This document shows positions 23,401 through 35,343 of a DNA stretch of 64,000 bases, in pieces (position 1 is the stretch's first letter; every line of letters begins with the position of its first letter). Source of the stretch: JAMQKA01 sp034521835 (lineage in GTDB: Bacteria; Bacteroidota; Rhodothermia; Balneolales; Balneolaceae); the NCBI GenBank assembly GCA_034521835.1, contig JAXHMA010000010.1, positions 1 to 64,000 on the forward strand. Reading direction: 5' to 3'. The notes beneath the pieces were generated by a model. It was given only the letters and a program-made list of their open reading frames with translations, had not been told where the DNA came from and searched no databases. A program made the position numbers and the translations under genes.

Positions 23401-24745
23401 GATAATTCCACAAGCGCACCAGATTTTGCCCCTCATCAACATTGTAATAATATGGTATGGACCGCTCGCTGAATGGTTCAGCGGCTGTCTTACTCGGTGT
23501 AATCTTGACTTCTCGTTCCTGCACAGTATCCACCTTGAACTGCTCTTTCATTCGCACCATCCGCTGGAACAGGTGCCGCATCTGCTGACGTAACGTTTTG
23601 TGATCATCTAGAATGGGACTGGGACGAAAATAATGTCGGAATATTGTTCGCTGGTTCGGTCCTCTGTCAGAGCCGAGATAATCGAGCATCAGATGACGCG
23701 GAAACAACTCTCTATTCGGACGGCATACAGCCGAGACCTCAGCTGGCAACATCTCTGAACTCCTCGTAGGCATCCACCAGGTCTTTCAAAAAATCATATG
23801 CATACTGTTCGGCTTCGGGCTGGGAGTTGACTTGATCAGTTATCTGGCTACACAATTTATTATTTTTGGGCTCCCCTTTTTCACATTCTGAAAATGGATT
23901 GGAGGGATATAAATCGGAAAGAAGAGGCTCGAACTTTTTATAGCTCTCGTGCAGAGCTTGCCCTACCCTTACGGCGGCATTTTTGATGATCGATCGGTAA
24001 TCCTTGGCTAGCTCTCCAAACCGATTGTAGTTGGCCAACGATAGATTTTTGTCGTTGTAATAGCCCAATCTCTCAACATAGGGATCGAGCAAATTCTGGC
24101 TGGCCGTAACCTCATCTACCCAATCTACCTTCGGCCGCTGCTCCTCAATAATCGCTTCCAGATCTGCTTTTTTAATCAACAGTTTTCGCCAGTTCAGGTT
24201 TCGCTGCACGCCATTCTCCTCACAGTCATCCCCAAAGCAATCTTCCAGATCCTGGTCTTCCATCTCCAAGTACAACAGCACGCAGTAATTCTGGAATTTG
24301 ACCTTTTCGCCGGTTTCCTCATCGACGACGGTTCCCTCATCTTTATCTATGGGATACATATCAGGTCCAGCATCGTCTCCAACTGCCAACAACTCCCACA
24401 AGGTGATCTGCATGTCATCCTTATTGAACGGCGGATATGTACCGGCCTCTGCTTCATAAGCAGTGGTGTCTAATGTTCCGGGATCGGTATACTGCCAAAT
24501 ATGGGTACAATTAGTCGTTGGCATACTCACCATGTAACCGTGAGACGTTATACCCACACCACTGTTAATTCGGATAGTACTGTTATCTAGAAATTCAACT
24601 GTAAGCCCACAAACAATACCTACACCCAGCAGGTGCGACCGCGTAAGGCGGTCCTGGCCCATCCAGGTAGGATTGGCAGATCATTCAGATGTTCTGCTCT
24701 CAGTACTTGATCGTCTTCGAATATGGTATAAAGTTGATTCTTCAT
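20464..24745 (-). CDS. Large PKD-domain eCIS structural protein (frameshifted)
   Basis: The start at 24745 gives MKNQLYTIFEDDQVLRAEHL, then DRLTRSHLLGVGIVCGL and INSGVGITSHGYMVSMP, an N-terminus I associate with Bacteroidota injection loci. Long helical regions follow (24100-22250). A PKD domain is clear near 21550-21720 (YEWKFGDGLSSTEENPVHTY) and a second PKD-like fold sits near 21000-21200 (VEWMVDGESIGDEG). About 1410 codons. Frameshifts lie near 24660, 23750, 22870, 22310, 22190 and 21230. An in-frame TGA at 20512-20514 precedes KDKLAALLEQLENEL and the stop at 20464. PKD domains suggest a surface fibre, collar or baseplate appendage; the exact role is unknown. Confidence 0.7.
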
Positions 24746-24758
24746 TGGTCTTCTTCTT

Positions 24759-27700
24759 CTAAAAGTTCCTAAGGCCGTATTATCAAGCTGAAGAGGATTC
24801 TCCCCCTCCCCTTCATCACAATCGTGCAAGGTCGCTCTGGGATACACGCTTCGTATTTTTCGTATTACATCGATCAAATTATTCAAAGCCTTTGTAGAAG
24901 CTTCTGAAGGTGCTTCCGATTTGGTTCCAAGCCATTTCTCGATACGTTCTCAAATTTTTCAATATCCGGTTTGTCAGCCCAGCATATTTTCAGATGCACG
25001 TGAGCCGGAGCTTCGCGACGGGCTGTTTGCTCAAAAAAGTGCCGAAACGCCATATTGTCGAAACGGTCGGGCCAGTATGGGACGATCAGCGAGACACCGA
25101 AATGAATAGGGATCGCGAAGCCCCGGGCAATCCATGCAATCTTTGCTAACACAAATGGGCAATGGCTTATCGTCTTCACGCTCGGGCCGCAGCAGGATAT
25201 GCTCGACCAAGAAAAACCCCTCTTTGTTGCACTCTCCCTTCAAATTTGAAATGGTCTCCCGGATCGTCTCATCCCGCTCGTGCTCGTAATCATACATCCG
25301 GCTCGTGGCAACAATTTCCCCGTTCGTAGCTACGAAGTTGAAATAGAACCGATGATCTTTAGACTGCTTAGACTCATAATACTTCCAGCTCAACACCGTG
25401 CGTTTTAACCGATTCAATACCGTTGTCTCGATTGCTCTCCGTGGTATATCCCTTGCTGCGGAGCACAATTTCGCCCTCTTGATTTCGGAATCGAAAACGC
25501 CACTCGTCTCCCTCTTCACTTTTGAACGGATCGAACAGTTCATCCACAGGTTTGCAGAGCAAACTCCGCCGGTTATAGTGTTCTATCCCCAACAGCTTGC
25601 TCAAACGCTTCGCAAATCCCGATACGTTGTCGGTATTCCAAATCCCGTCAGCATCTTTATAGTTAAACGCTTTGCCGCGTTCTGCTGAAATGATTGGATA
25701 ATCTTTCAGAAATTCCTCCTTGTCATGAATAAGCGCATCCGGATCGCGGCTCTCTCCGTGACCGTCATCATTTGCAATGCTGTACATGAGCAACACGTAG
25801 TCAGAAAACGATTCACCAAACCTGGCCAGCAGGTGATCGAGGAAACGATTGCGGCGCTCTTCAAACGTCTCTCGGTCCTCCACGATTTTATCTATCTCTT
25901 TAACGATATGTGACGAAGCACCTCCATTTAGTTCATCTTTCTTGTACTTTTGCCATTGTTCCCGAAAAGTGGGGTACTCATCCAGATTAACCGAATCGGT
26001 ATCGGATACTCGACTGACAAAATCCTTCACTACCTGGTGGTACCGAGGCAACTCATTACTTGTAAACATAGCATCGCGGCCGGGCCCATACTCAGTAAAT
26101 GACTCATCATCCGACAGGCCATACAACATCTGATAATAATAAGTGCGCCGAACCTCGGGGCTAAACGAAAACGAGTTCTTTAGATTCGCCAATTGTGCCA
26201 GATAGTTAGCCAACACCTGATCAAAAAAGGCCAAATACGCTTTCAGCTGCTTAGCCTGCCCGCGACGCTCATCGGTTAACTGTCCCGGAATACCGGCACT
26301 GCTAACCCCGTAAGTAATCGGCAAATGCTCCTGAATCGAGGTATAATCAGCTACCTGAAGATCTATCCCTTCGGGAACCGAGAAGTCATAATTTCCCTGC
26401 TTGGAGCGCTTGGCCTTCCGCTCATTCAGCTCCAGTTCGCGAATATACTTCTCAACTTTAGACTCATCGGCTGTGTAGGGAATATTTTCTTTATAAAACA
26501 CAATATCAGATAGCTCAAGCCGCATTCTCGGAAAGCGATCTTCTCCAATCTCGAGACACCACTCTACTTTGTCGTTTACAACTTCTCCTTGGTACATACT
26601 AGCTATAATGATGTTTTTAACCGCCTTCACGCCCCCTAAATCCATAATAATTTGAACAAGATCGGAAACATGAATTTTCCCGTATTGATAGTCTTTGTAA
26701 CTGTTACCTTCACATGGATCAATAATCTCTGATTGCTCCAACTCTCGGTCATCAATAAATCCATGATCCAGCGGGGGACCGTTAAAAATATCTTCAGTTG
26801 GTACGTCACGATCCAGCATCTCCTCGAGCGTATAGAATTTGACATCTGGTGCCAGATGGTTCTGGATGTTGTAATACAGATGCGCCAAGGTTTTTTTCGA
26901 TCTCGGCATCGCTTGCCACAGCAATATCAGCGCAGATGCCCACCTCTTCGATTTCGATACCAGCAAATTCGTTGTAATCCTCGCACAGATTGCGATGGGT
27001 GTGCAGCCGATCTTCTACTTCCCGAGCGATAGACAACGCCTTTTTTAGCTTGCCCGCGTAATGATCTTTGATGCCTTCCGTTTCGATCCGATCTGCAAGC
27101 AGCGATTCATCACTAATCGGTTTTTCGGTCTTAATCCAGCCGGAAATTTCTATCGTCTCATCACCCGCTTTGAGTCGGACCGTAATCTCAAAATTGATAT
27201 TGTCTTTGTTGGTTATATTCGTCAGTTTTACCCAGCTTATCTGACCGGGATCTACATCCTTTTTCATCCATTGGCTCCACGATGGCAACCCTATTCGCAT
27301 CATAGATTCCGACGGGTCGCTGTCTTCCGGCTTGAACAACAGTTCTTCATATAGGTATTGATTCAGATCACCGTACTTGGGATCCTCATCCAATTCGAGT
27401 GTAATCGAATACAATCCGCTGAGCTTCAATTGTTCCAAATCCTTATCTCCGGGATCTTTAACCAGCCGACTATTCTTGCAATCGATATACAACGAAGGAT
27501 CTGTATCGGGAACCGGCTTCAACCAGGCATTTTTTACCCCAACAACATCAATCAGTAGCTTTCTGAAATCATAAATTGTAACCGGATTACAGGTTAGGAT
27601 TTCGCGGGCCGTATAAAACTGTTGCCCCTCGGCACGTGAAGAGGCTGACTGATCGGCTAGCAAATCCTTCATATCATAGGACGTACGATATCCTAAATCA

Positions 27701-27780
27701 GTAATCGCATAACACAAAAGTTCGAGCAGCGTAATACCGGGATCATGAATGTTGTAATCTGTCCATATTTTGCCTGTCAT
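24759..27780 (-). CDS. Afp12-like baseplate protein (frameshifted)
   Basis: The ORF opens MTGKIWTDYNIHDPGITLLE, then CYAITDLGYRTSYDMKDLL, the baseplate-wedge motif of Afp12-type proteins. The middle is intact over 25374-26966. Then come YegP-like strands (EGEIVLRSKGYTTESNRDNG) and a C-terminal domain (SLIVPYWPDRFDNMAFRHFF, APAHVHLKICWADKPDIEKF). It ends ENPLQLDNTALGTF, where one missing T in a TTTT run hides the stop and fuses the frame to the next gene. Other frameshifts lie near 26900, 25470, 25130 and 24900. The usual 30-50 residues before the WTDYN motif are absent, so the 5' end may be deleted. About 1000 codons. Confidence 0.75.
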
Positions 27781-28087
27781 CCAGGTAATGATGCATTTTA
27801 AAGTCAGTTACAAAATCGACATAAGGGCGTTCCTCAACGAAATTCAGGATCACCGATTTGTGAATACTTCCCCCGAGTGATATTTCTTCTCCCTCTTTGT
27901 AGGCCCACGGTGAAAGAAAGGCTGTAATATCTTCCAAAAGCTTTTTGCGATGATATCCTTCGTCTGCCCCGCCAATAAATTCTGCAAACAGCTCAACTTT
28001 AATCTGTTCAAAAAGTGGATTTGATACTTCCAGATTTTCGGCTGCAAAAATTGGGATTTTTCTTTTCAGATAGCATGCAATTTCTTC

Positions 28088-28096
28088 CAGTAAGTT
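28088..28096. repeat. Left target-site duplication of the IS4 element
   Basis: CAGTAAGTT, identical to 29530-29538. Identity extends two more bases (CA), but those match the element terminus. Confidence 0.8.
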
Positions 28097-29529
28097 CACT
28101 TCTGTCCGAACATTTTCTAATTAAGGGTACAAACCTATGGTTAGAGCCCTACAGGGCATATTTTACGGGTCAAACTCCAAATAAAAACTACCCAAATTTC
28201 AGCTGCTGTTGGCCCCTGTCCGGTGGCTTATAGCGTTTTTTGGCCTTCTGAACGGTGATCTGAATCTCGCTGGCAATATATTCCAAGCGATTATACTGCG
28301 TCAGGCAGACCCGGATCAGGGTTACAAAGTGTCCAAAACAGTGGTAGGTTTTGCTAATATTACGCCGAATCAGCTCCAGCAGCAAGATACACGATCATGG
28401 CCACGAAGATCTGGAGACTTGCAGGCGTTCTCCGTTGTTCCCAAGAACGTTTTTATCTGCAAATTTTGCTTGATCAGCTTGAAGAAAATCTCAATCTGCC
28501 AGCGGCGCTTGTAGAGTTCGGCGATGGTGGCAGCCGGCCAGTCGGTATTATTGGTAATCACCTGCGATTACTTTGTTCCCCTCTTCCTTGTAGATCGCTA
28601 CCCGGCGCAGCTGGACCTTGATCCATCCCCGCTTTGATGGCCGCCTGTGCCGGTCAGATAAATACGTTCATCTTTTAAAATATGTTGGTCTTTCTCCATC
28701 GGTAAGCTCAATTTCGACAGATGGATTCATAAAGCGGTATTGGACTTAATGCGGGTTACAAAGTGATTTTGGTCTTCGATACGTGTGGCAAACAGCCCAA
28801 AGTCAAAATAGCCCCGGTCGTCTACTACGATCGTGCCAGCAGGGTAACGGAAGTTATCGGCACCCCGGCGATCGCTTACCTTGGCTGGGGTTAGATTGAT
28901 CATTTCCGGGATCATCTGTGGCTTCATCCAGGCTCACATGCATCTTAATGCCGCCTTTAGCTGTCCGAAACTTCGCCCAGGGGAATAAACTTCAAGCACA
29001 GGCTCATAATCGAAGCATCCACCAGTTTGACTGTGTTTGCCCTTGATCTGCTCGATCACTTTATAGTTCTATTGCGCTTTGTAAACAGGCTCGAAAAATG
29101 AGCCAAAAGGCTTCATATACAGCGACTCAAAGACCTGCCTGTCGCGTTTGGCGTGGCTGTCGCTCATCGTGGACTTGGCCGGGCTCTGCTCCAAGCCAAT
29201 GTCTTTGCAGAAATTTGGGGCTGACACTGATGCCTTGGGCGATCTCCCGGAGCGTATGGCATTTATTCAGCTGTCCGAACATCATAGCTACTAACTGGTC
29301 ATACGTTTTATATTTATGGCAGTGCTTATCGGATTCATAGCTGACCGATCAGCTCGTTGCAATAACGAAGAAGGAATCAAATCTAAAATTTGACCCAGTA
29401 AGGGTTTGTCTGATTTTTTTGCGATCTTTGAGGGGCTCATGGTTGTGATATTGTTGTTGTGATTCTAAATCAGATCCTAAATCTAACAATTTTCATGCCA
29501 TGAGCTATTTTTTTGTTCGGACAGTACTG
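28097..29529. mobile_element. IS4-family insertion sequence (1433 bp)
   Basis: The ends form an imperfect 16-bp inverted repeat: CACTTCTGTCCGAACA on the left and CAGTACTGTCCGAACA (complement) on the right, 14 of 16 matching. It is flanked by a direct repeat of at least 9 bases, CAGTAAGTT, which is the target duplication. The encoded transposase is on the minus strand and frameshifted. The element sits in the baseplate J gene, and the inserted target reads in frame on both sides. Confidence 0.85.
28188..29440 (-). pseudogene. IS4-family DDE transposase, frameshifted
   Basis: The start at 29440 gives MSPSKIAKKSDKPLLGQILD, then KYKTYDQLVAMMFGQLNKC and LREIAQGISVSPKFLQ, a common IS4 N-terminus. 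A catalytic region shows GTIVVDDRGYFDFGLFA near 28800-28840. The C-terminal signature is TDWPAATIAELYKRRWQIEI and FFKLIKQNLQIKTFLGT, containing the Y-(2)-R-(3)-E-(6)-K box. It ends RYKPPDRGQQQLKFG at 28188. Several indels break it, so this copy is probably not autonomous unless they are sequence errors. Confidence 0.8.
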
Positions 29530-29538
29530 CAGTAAGTT
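29530..29538. repeat. Right target-site duplication of the IS4 element
   Basis: CAGTAAGTT, the second copy of the target sequence at the right border of the element. Confidence 0.8.
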
Positions 29539-32500
29539 CAAACTCACTTTTGGGTTCAGCGGATTGAAAGCCTGCTTGTTTCTAAGATCCGGAACCACAA
29601 CCAGCGTGACATATCCAGGGGCAAATTCAGCATTCATCTGCTTGCCGTTCTTATCCAGTCCGTACACACTGTGATTAATACACTTCGCCTTGTATATACT
29701 GGGAAACTGCTGCAAGACCAGCCGCTCGTAGTCCCACACGCTGATGCCCCGATCCTTGTGCCGCAACCGCTCGTTCACACGCCGGTAGTATTCCTCATCC
29801 TGCTCAGCAACTTTCCCTCCCTCCGAGGCATACGGCTGTAGGATCTTTTTAATTTCAGACTGCTTGTTCTTGAGCTTCCCGATAGTTTGAGCCGGCAGCA
29901 CTTCATTCAGGAAGTTCGGATCATTATTTTGATCTTTGAATTCGGCCGTCAAAGCCTGAGCGTGTACGTCGATAATTCTGCTTACGGCACCCGCATTATC
30001 ATTGACAGCAGCTTTGATCCAGTACAAATTACCGGGCAGTAAGGAGCTGTTACTTGTGGCCTCTTGTGGTATACTGAACCGGATGATGCCGGAATCAAGC
30101 AGTCCATTCGTGGTATCCTTCACGATATCTGCCGATTCAAAAAGCTGCCATCCCTCCTCAGAGAGATAAAACCAATGGATGGGCGGCGGATCAAGCGTGG
30201 GATCTCCGCTGCCCTCCGCCATTTTGAAGAGCAGTGAAAGTTGTTGGGGAGGCTGCAGCCCAGAAAACCCAATCAAAAATTCGCCGGAATGGTCAATCTC
30301 TGTATCCTTGCCGTGGACAAAAGTAGGCAGCAGCAATACATCTTCTTGCGACGCACTTCCCTCAAATATCAATTGCGTTCCAAATGGATAGCAGTGATAA
30401 AACTGATCAAAATCGGTGCCTGAATTACTCCCTGAACTGTACAACGTAATACTTGCAGTATAGTCCAGCTTAATACTCTTATTTTAGGTGTATAGGGTTC
30501 GACCGGTATCTCATCACTACTATAATTTTGCAGCTGTTGCATCAGCAGCCGTGGATAAGCCTTGTGACCAAACATGATGCTCGGCCCGTCAAGAAGAAAG
30601 CGAACAAATCCGCGATTCACGCTCACATTATATTCGGAAAAAGGATTCGTTTCCGGCTTCCAACCTTTAGAAAAATGATAAGGACCTAAGTTGTGCTCTT
30701 TAGTTTCACCATCAGAACCTTCAAAGTTCGAAGGGAATAACGCCTTATCGTCCGCAATGCGGTCCCAGGCGCCGTTGCTCAGGGTTTCAACATCAACCCT
30801 GAAATCTTTGTTAGAAATGGGATTTCCATAGTCCTCTGCCCCGGCCATAACCCCGTCACCATCATAGTTGTAATAACTACTCAAATTACTTGCGGGATAA
30901 TCGTGCCATTTAATTCGAACGGTAAAATCATCGAGCTCCTTTGAAAATGCTTCGCGGCTGCCAACATAAAATGCAGCGCCCTTGGAAGGTTCGGGACCAA
31001 ATGGCTGAAAGGGCTTCCCGGGATCCAGAGGCCCCAGCTCATTTTGGATCACTAAATCTTTCAGTCCGGTTACGCTTGTTTTCACCTCAATGGTTTTAAT
31101 TTTCTGTTCTCTAAGGAAGCTGTAAGCATACGGCTCGGTCGTTCTGTTATTCGCCAGAACAACCTTAAGCAACGGCATTGATGTTTGATATCCCGCCCCG
31201 TGTACTTTGCTGTTATATCCCACGACAGGAGCTTCATCCTGTACACTTACTTTGATAGTGATTTTTTTATCATTTTCGTCAGATGTGACCCCCTGCAATT
31301 TGATCCAACCCTCCGGACCAGTCGCAAAACATTCCAATAAATCCTCTGGTGATTCGTCGGGATCTGTTCCTAATTCACCGGGATCTGTTTTAATGATTAG
31401 GGTAATTTCACGAGATGATCCGCCCGCCATAGTCAACACGGGTGAAGCAATAGCAAACCCCACGGAAGAAAATTGCATTGTCATACTCGATGGATTGGCA
31501 TACTGGGTGCCCTCATCGGATTTGACCAACTGAGATTCGCCAAACGGTTTCCATCCCTCGTTGGGATTTTCAAGCTCTGCTCCCAACCCGTCTCTCGAAT
31601 TTGCCACCGGTTTCTCATAAATTCGATAGTCGTCGTCCTCATCAATATAGATCGATTTAAATTGCTCGACCGTAGCCTTGTTCAGGACAACATCATCAGT
31701 AGCCTGGTACAACACCTGGTTACCCTGTGCATCTTTCCCGGCCTTAAACAGTGTGCCTTCATCAATTTTGTAACTATCTACATGTTTGAATTCTCCGATC
31801 AAATGCACTTGGTCAGGAACAGCATCCTGGCGGGCTAAATGCAATACTTTTTCATAGTAAAAATCCAGATGGCGGCCAGTCAGGGTGTTCATCTGTTCCT
31901 GTACATGGCGAAAGAGCTGGAAAAATGTCAGAAGCAAGCCCATATGGGGTTCATGCCCGGAAAACGATTCCAGGGTTTCTTCCACAAATTTGGGCACTTG
32001 CTGCTGTGTTGTCTTGATAGCACTTACAAACGAGCGAACAATCTCCCTAAGCACCGGAAATCCCTCTTTGGCTCTTTCCTGCACGGCCGTGCTTTCAGTT
32101 TGATAAATCGACGTCTCACTGTTAATCAGATCGAAATATTTTTTCCAACCCTCGTTTATATTTTCGTTAATAGTGGTGTCAATCCATATTGCATCAAGAT
32201 TGTGTTTCGCTTGCTCGGGGTTTTTAAGAGCCTCAATAGAAATAAAATCTATATTGTATCTATCTTGCGGAGCCACGTAATCCTTGTTGACGATATCAGT
32301 CCCGACAAACGTACCTTTGTAATAGGCAACCATTTTTTGAAGAGCGGGACGCAAATCAGAACTGATCACGCGATCGAGATGAGCATGAAACTTATATCCC
32401 TGTACCGACTCGTGGTACCAATGATTAAATTCAACCGCAAGAGTTGCCACGATATCGAACAGCGTTTTAACGGCATTTCTGACTTCTTTTAGCGTGGCAT

Positions 32501-32812
32501 GATCATCATAGATGACCGCCTCCAGCTCCTCCAGACAGTCTATAAACTTCGCGGGATGCTCATCGGTGAGCATGACGATGATCGAGGTCATATCCTTTTC
32601 AAAAAACGAACGCCAATCCCCGTCTGGAGTATTATCCAGCTTGTAATACTGCAACAACTCGGCATATCTAATTACAAATCGAAGTAAATCGGCCAGACTG
32701 CGCTCATCTACCTTCACATAAACCGGATTCAAGGCCTCAGGCGTGCGCTGATGTTGGCTCACGCCATCGCGAACGAGTGGATTTTGATATGTACAGTTAC
32801 TGTCTATGGCCA

Positions 32813-33223
32813 TTATTCAATCTCAGTTCCTTCTTCTTGGTAAAATGGATACACGTAATTGAAGCGCGAATTGGTCCCCTTAATTTCATACTCTACGGTG
32901 ATGTCAATCCGGCCCTCATATTCGAATGGTTCAAGATATAAGTCCAACAGTTTAATACGCGGCTCAAAGTAGAGAATCGCATCACGGATAATTTCTCGCA
33001 TGTAGGTAATCATCGAGGTGTCGATGGGTTCATATAGAAACTGGTGCAGATCACATCCATAACGCGGCTGCATCACCCGTTCACCAACCATTGTGGTGAA
33101 TAATATCTGCAGGCTCCGGTTAATGTCATCTTCATCTGTCGTCATCTGAATCTTTCCACTTCCTTTGCTAAACTTTGGTGGAAAACTCCAACCGGTACCT
33201 AAAAATGATTTCTCTTCTGCCAT
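32813..33223 (-). CDS. gp25-like baseplate wedge protein (Afp9-like)
   Basis: An intact 136-residue ORF, the usual size. It contains the GPW/gp25 lysozyme-like fold signature: DINRSLQILFTTMVGERVMQ, then RYGCDLHQFLYEP, REIIRDAILYFEPRI and YEGRIDITVEYEI. In tailed phages and eCIS this protein forms the wedge that joins sheath and baseplate. Its stop overlaps the baseplate J start by one base (TAATG), and PAAR lies 22 bases upstream, so the genes are translated from one message. Confidence 0.93.
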   Translation of the reverse strand: MAEEKSFLGTGWSFPPKFSKGSGKIQMTTDEDDINRSLQILFTTMVGERVMQPRYGCDLHQFLYEPIDTSMITYMREIIRDAILYFEPRIKLLDLYLEPFEYEGRIDITVEYEIKGTNSRFNYVYPFYQEEGTEIE

Positions 33224-33245
33224 AAATATCCTCTTCCTTTTTCAT

Positions 33246-33518
33246 TTATCCGATTTGGACCGTGGGTTCACCAACAGCTGCTGAAGCTCCGCATCCACAC
33301 ACATCTCCCACACGAAGAGCTGGTTTCCCACCAATAAACACCGTAGTACTCCCCACTGGAAACGGTGATGATGGTGGATGAGGCGGTACTATGGGACAAA
33401 CATGCATATCTGTGGCTACTACTGCGGGCATTCCACCAATCAAAACAGTGGGTACTCCCGGACCTACAATCGTTCCCCCATGATTTGAAACATCTCCGAC
33501 TCTTACTGCTGATGGCAT
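33246..33518 (-). CDS. PAAR-domain spike-tip protein (Afp10-like)
   Basis: An intact 90-residue ORF. PAAR repeats are clear: SAVRVGDVSNHGGTIVGPG, PTVLIGGMPAVVATDMHVC, STTVFIGGKPALRVGDVCGC and GEPTVQIG at the end. The conserved His and Cys residues that bind the tip metal are present (H14-type, MHVCP and VCGCG). It sharpens the VgrG-like spike. It lies between spike and gp25 genes in transcription order, as in other eCIS clusters. Confidence 0.95.
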   Translation of the reverse strand: MPSAVRVGDVSNHGGTIVGPGVPTVLIGGMPAVVATDMHVCPIVPPHPPSSPFPVGSTTVFIGGKPALRVGDVCGCGASAAVGEPTVQIG

Positions 33519-33591
33519 ATTGCTACTCCCTCAGTTTATTAATTTTTAATTTTCAGAATTTGCCACACTCACTCTCAGACCTCTGTTCTCA

Positions 33592-35342
33592 TCAATTAAT
33601 CTGTACGATCGATCCTTTTAGTTTTGCTGTTCCACTGCTGGAAACTTCAGCCCCCGCACTGCCCTCCGCCTTGAACTGAGCGTTAGCTTTCTGTTCCACA
33701 TTCGTACCTTCAATTGTAACATCACCGCTGGCCTTCAAAGTGATATCAGCGGCACTTTCGAGGGCAATTCCATCCGAGCTCATCTTAACAGTATTTCCAT
33801 TTTCATCCTCAAGGGTAATCCCACCTTCGTCCTCGCTTAATAGAATTTTATTGCCCTTGGGCGTCTCCAGCTGGATGCTCTTTTTATCATCGTTAAACCA
33901 GAGTTTAAGCTCTTCTCTCGTAACAAATCCTTTTTCGTGATTGTCATCGCTTGCTTCTGCCGGAGCGGGCTTGGCACTGCTGTTCATCATGCCCAAAATA
34001 ACCGCATCCCGGGGATCATCATTGATAAATCCCACAATCACCTCGTCCCCGATTTCCGGCCTGAAAAATGATCCCCGCTCTTCCCCGGCATCGAGCGTGG
34101 CCACCCGTGTCCAAATGCCCTCGTTTTCGGCATCGACCATGGGCAGTTTTACCAGTACGCGGTGTTCTCCATCGGGATCATCCTGTAGCTGAGTCACAAT
34201 ACCGATCTGCAATCCATTAACTGCTGGCAATAAACCAGAAGCCGGTTTTTCGGTCACATCATCTTCTTTGTAAAACCACTGCGGGGAGAGTCCGAATTCA
34301 ACATCGGTTACCCAACGGTCGGTGGAATACTGGTGATGGATACCCGAGACAAACACTTTGCCATTAAACCGATCCCCGATACCTGAAAGTTCGAGGGTGT
34401 CGAACGGCTTGATTTTGGGATATCCTTTGCACCGAACACGGCCCCGGATCTTGGCCAAGCGACTCTTCAGCATGGCGGCATCGGCCCAGGCCTGTAGTTC
34501 GGTATCCAGCACCTGCCCACTGTGTCGGTACGAAAAATTATCTCCCCCAACAATCCCGGCAAGCTCATCCTCGCTGATATTCCCCGCCTGATCAAACGAC
34601 GGCTTTTCCCCTCTGATTCGACGACCTCCTGTGCTGAATAATCCCACGACGAGGAGGTAATCGCCTTGTGCTGATCCCGGGCATCCATTTCGGCTTCAAA
34701 ATCCAGTATTGTGGCCCCATAAGTCAGCGTCAATTCGGGATCTTCAATTGAAGGTTTTTTGACAATTAGCTTGCCATCATCTGCCAGTACACAGCGGCTT
34801 TTCATCTCAGCTCGGGCCAGTAAAAAATCCCAGTCAGTAGCATAATACTGCACCATTTCTTTGTGGCTTTGAGAGGTTGATTCGACATCGGCTTCAAGCC
34901 CGTAAGCACCAATCAGCTCTTCGAAAATTTCACTGTCCGTCATTTCTGAGAAGTAGCGGTTCTTTCGTCCACTGGTCATTTTTACCGCTTTGTCTTTGCA
35001 CTCCACCTTCAACTTCGATGCACGACCGTCTCGAGCCTTCACGCCGTGCTTCACCACAATGCCTTTAAAAATTGTTTCGTTATCGTTGTGGTATCCAGCT
35101 TTAAGCTCAATTTCACTTCCGGGTTTGAACAAATCCGTATTGCTGACCGGAAAATCTTCTGCAGCCGGATCTCCGTCCTTCAACTTAAGTTCGGCATAAG
35201 ATATTCGGTTTAACGACTTCGATACTGTAAAAGAAAAAACATGATATTTTTTGGACAGTTTATCCCCATCTGACAACACTTCAAACGTTGGGAAATCCGT
35301 CGGGCGATCAGCCGGTATAGTTCGTCGGGATTCAGGCATCAC
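33592..35342 (-). CDS. VgrG-like central spike protein (Afp8-like, one frameshift)
   Basis: The N-terminal gp27-like domain shows ELKAGYHNDNETIFKGIVVK, YFSEMTDSEIFEELIGAYGL and VQYYATDWDFLLARAEM. The gp5-like OB fold follows: GIVTQLQDDPDGEHRVLVKL, EGIWTRVATLDAG and FFRPEIGDEVIVGFINDDPR. The C-terminal needle shows TVKMSSDGIALESAADITLK and DVTIEGTNVEQKANAQFKA. A single frameshift near 34630 separates two overlapping ORFs. Joined length is about 583 codons, normal for Afp8-type spikes. The stop of the LysM gene lies one base upstream of its start. Confidence 0.92.
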
Positions 35343-35343
35343 T

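Larger units (their letters stand above)
27743..32813 (-). pseudogene. Baseplate J-like (Afp11) protein split by an IS4-type element
   Basis: The start at 32813 overlaps the gp25 stop (TAATG). The long N-terminal part is intact to about 30450, then shifts frame once (RVLSLDYTASITLYSSGSN) and runs on with YYRRVNERLRHKDRGISVWD and VLQQFPSIYKAKCINHS, typical of baseplate J proteins. The reading frame stops inside the IS at its right border. Beyond the IS the C-terminus resumes: ENLEVSNPLFEQIKVELFAE, DITAFLSPWAYKEGEE, then YVDFVTDFKM. Removing the IS and one target copy joins KVSLNLL to EEIACYLKRK in one frame. Original length was about 1200 residues. As drawn, no full-length baseplate protein can be made. 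Confidence 0.85.

Noticed and set aside
31839..32492. 217-residue plus-strand ORF
   Set aside because: Lies fully antisense to the baseplate J gene, which has strong family motifs; the plus-strand product has no recognisable domain.
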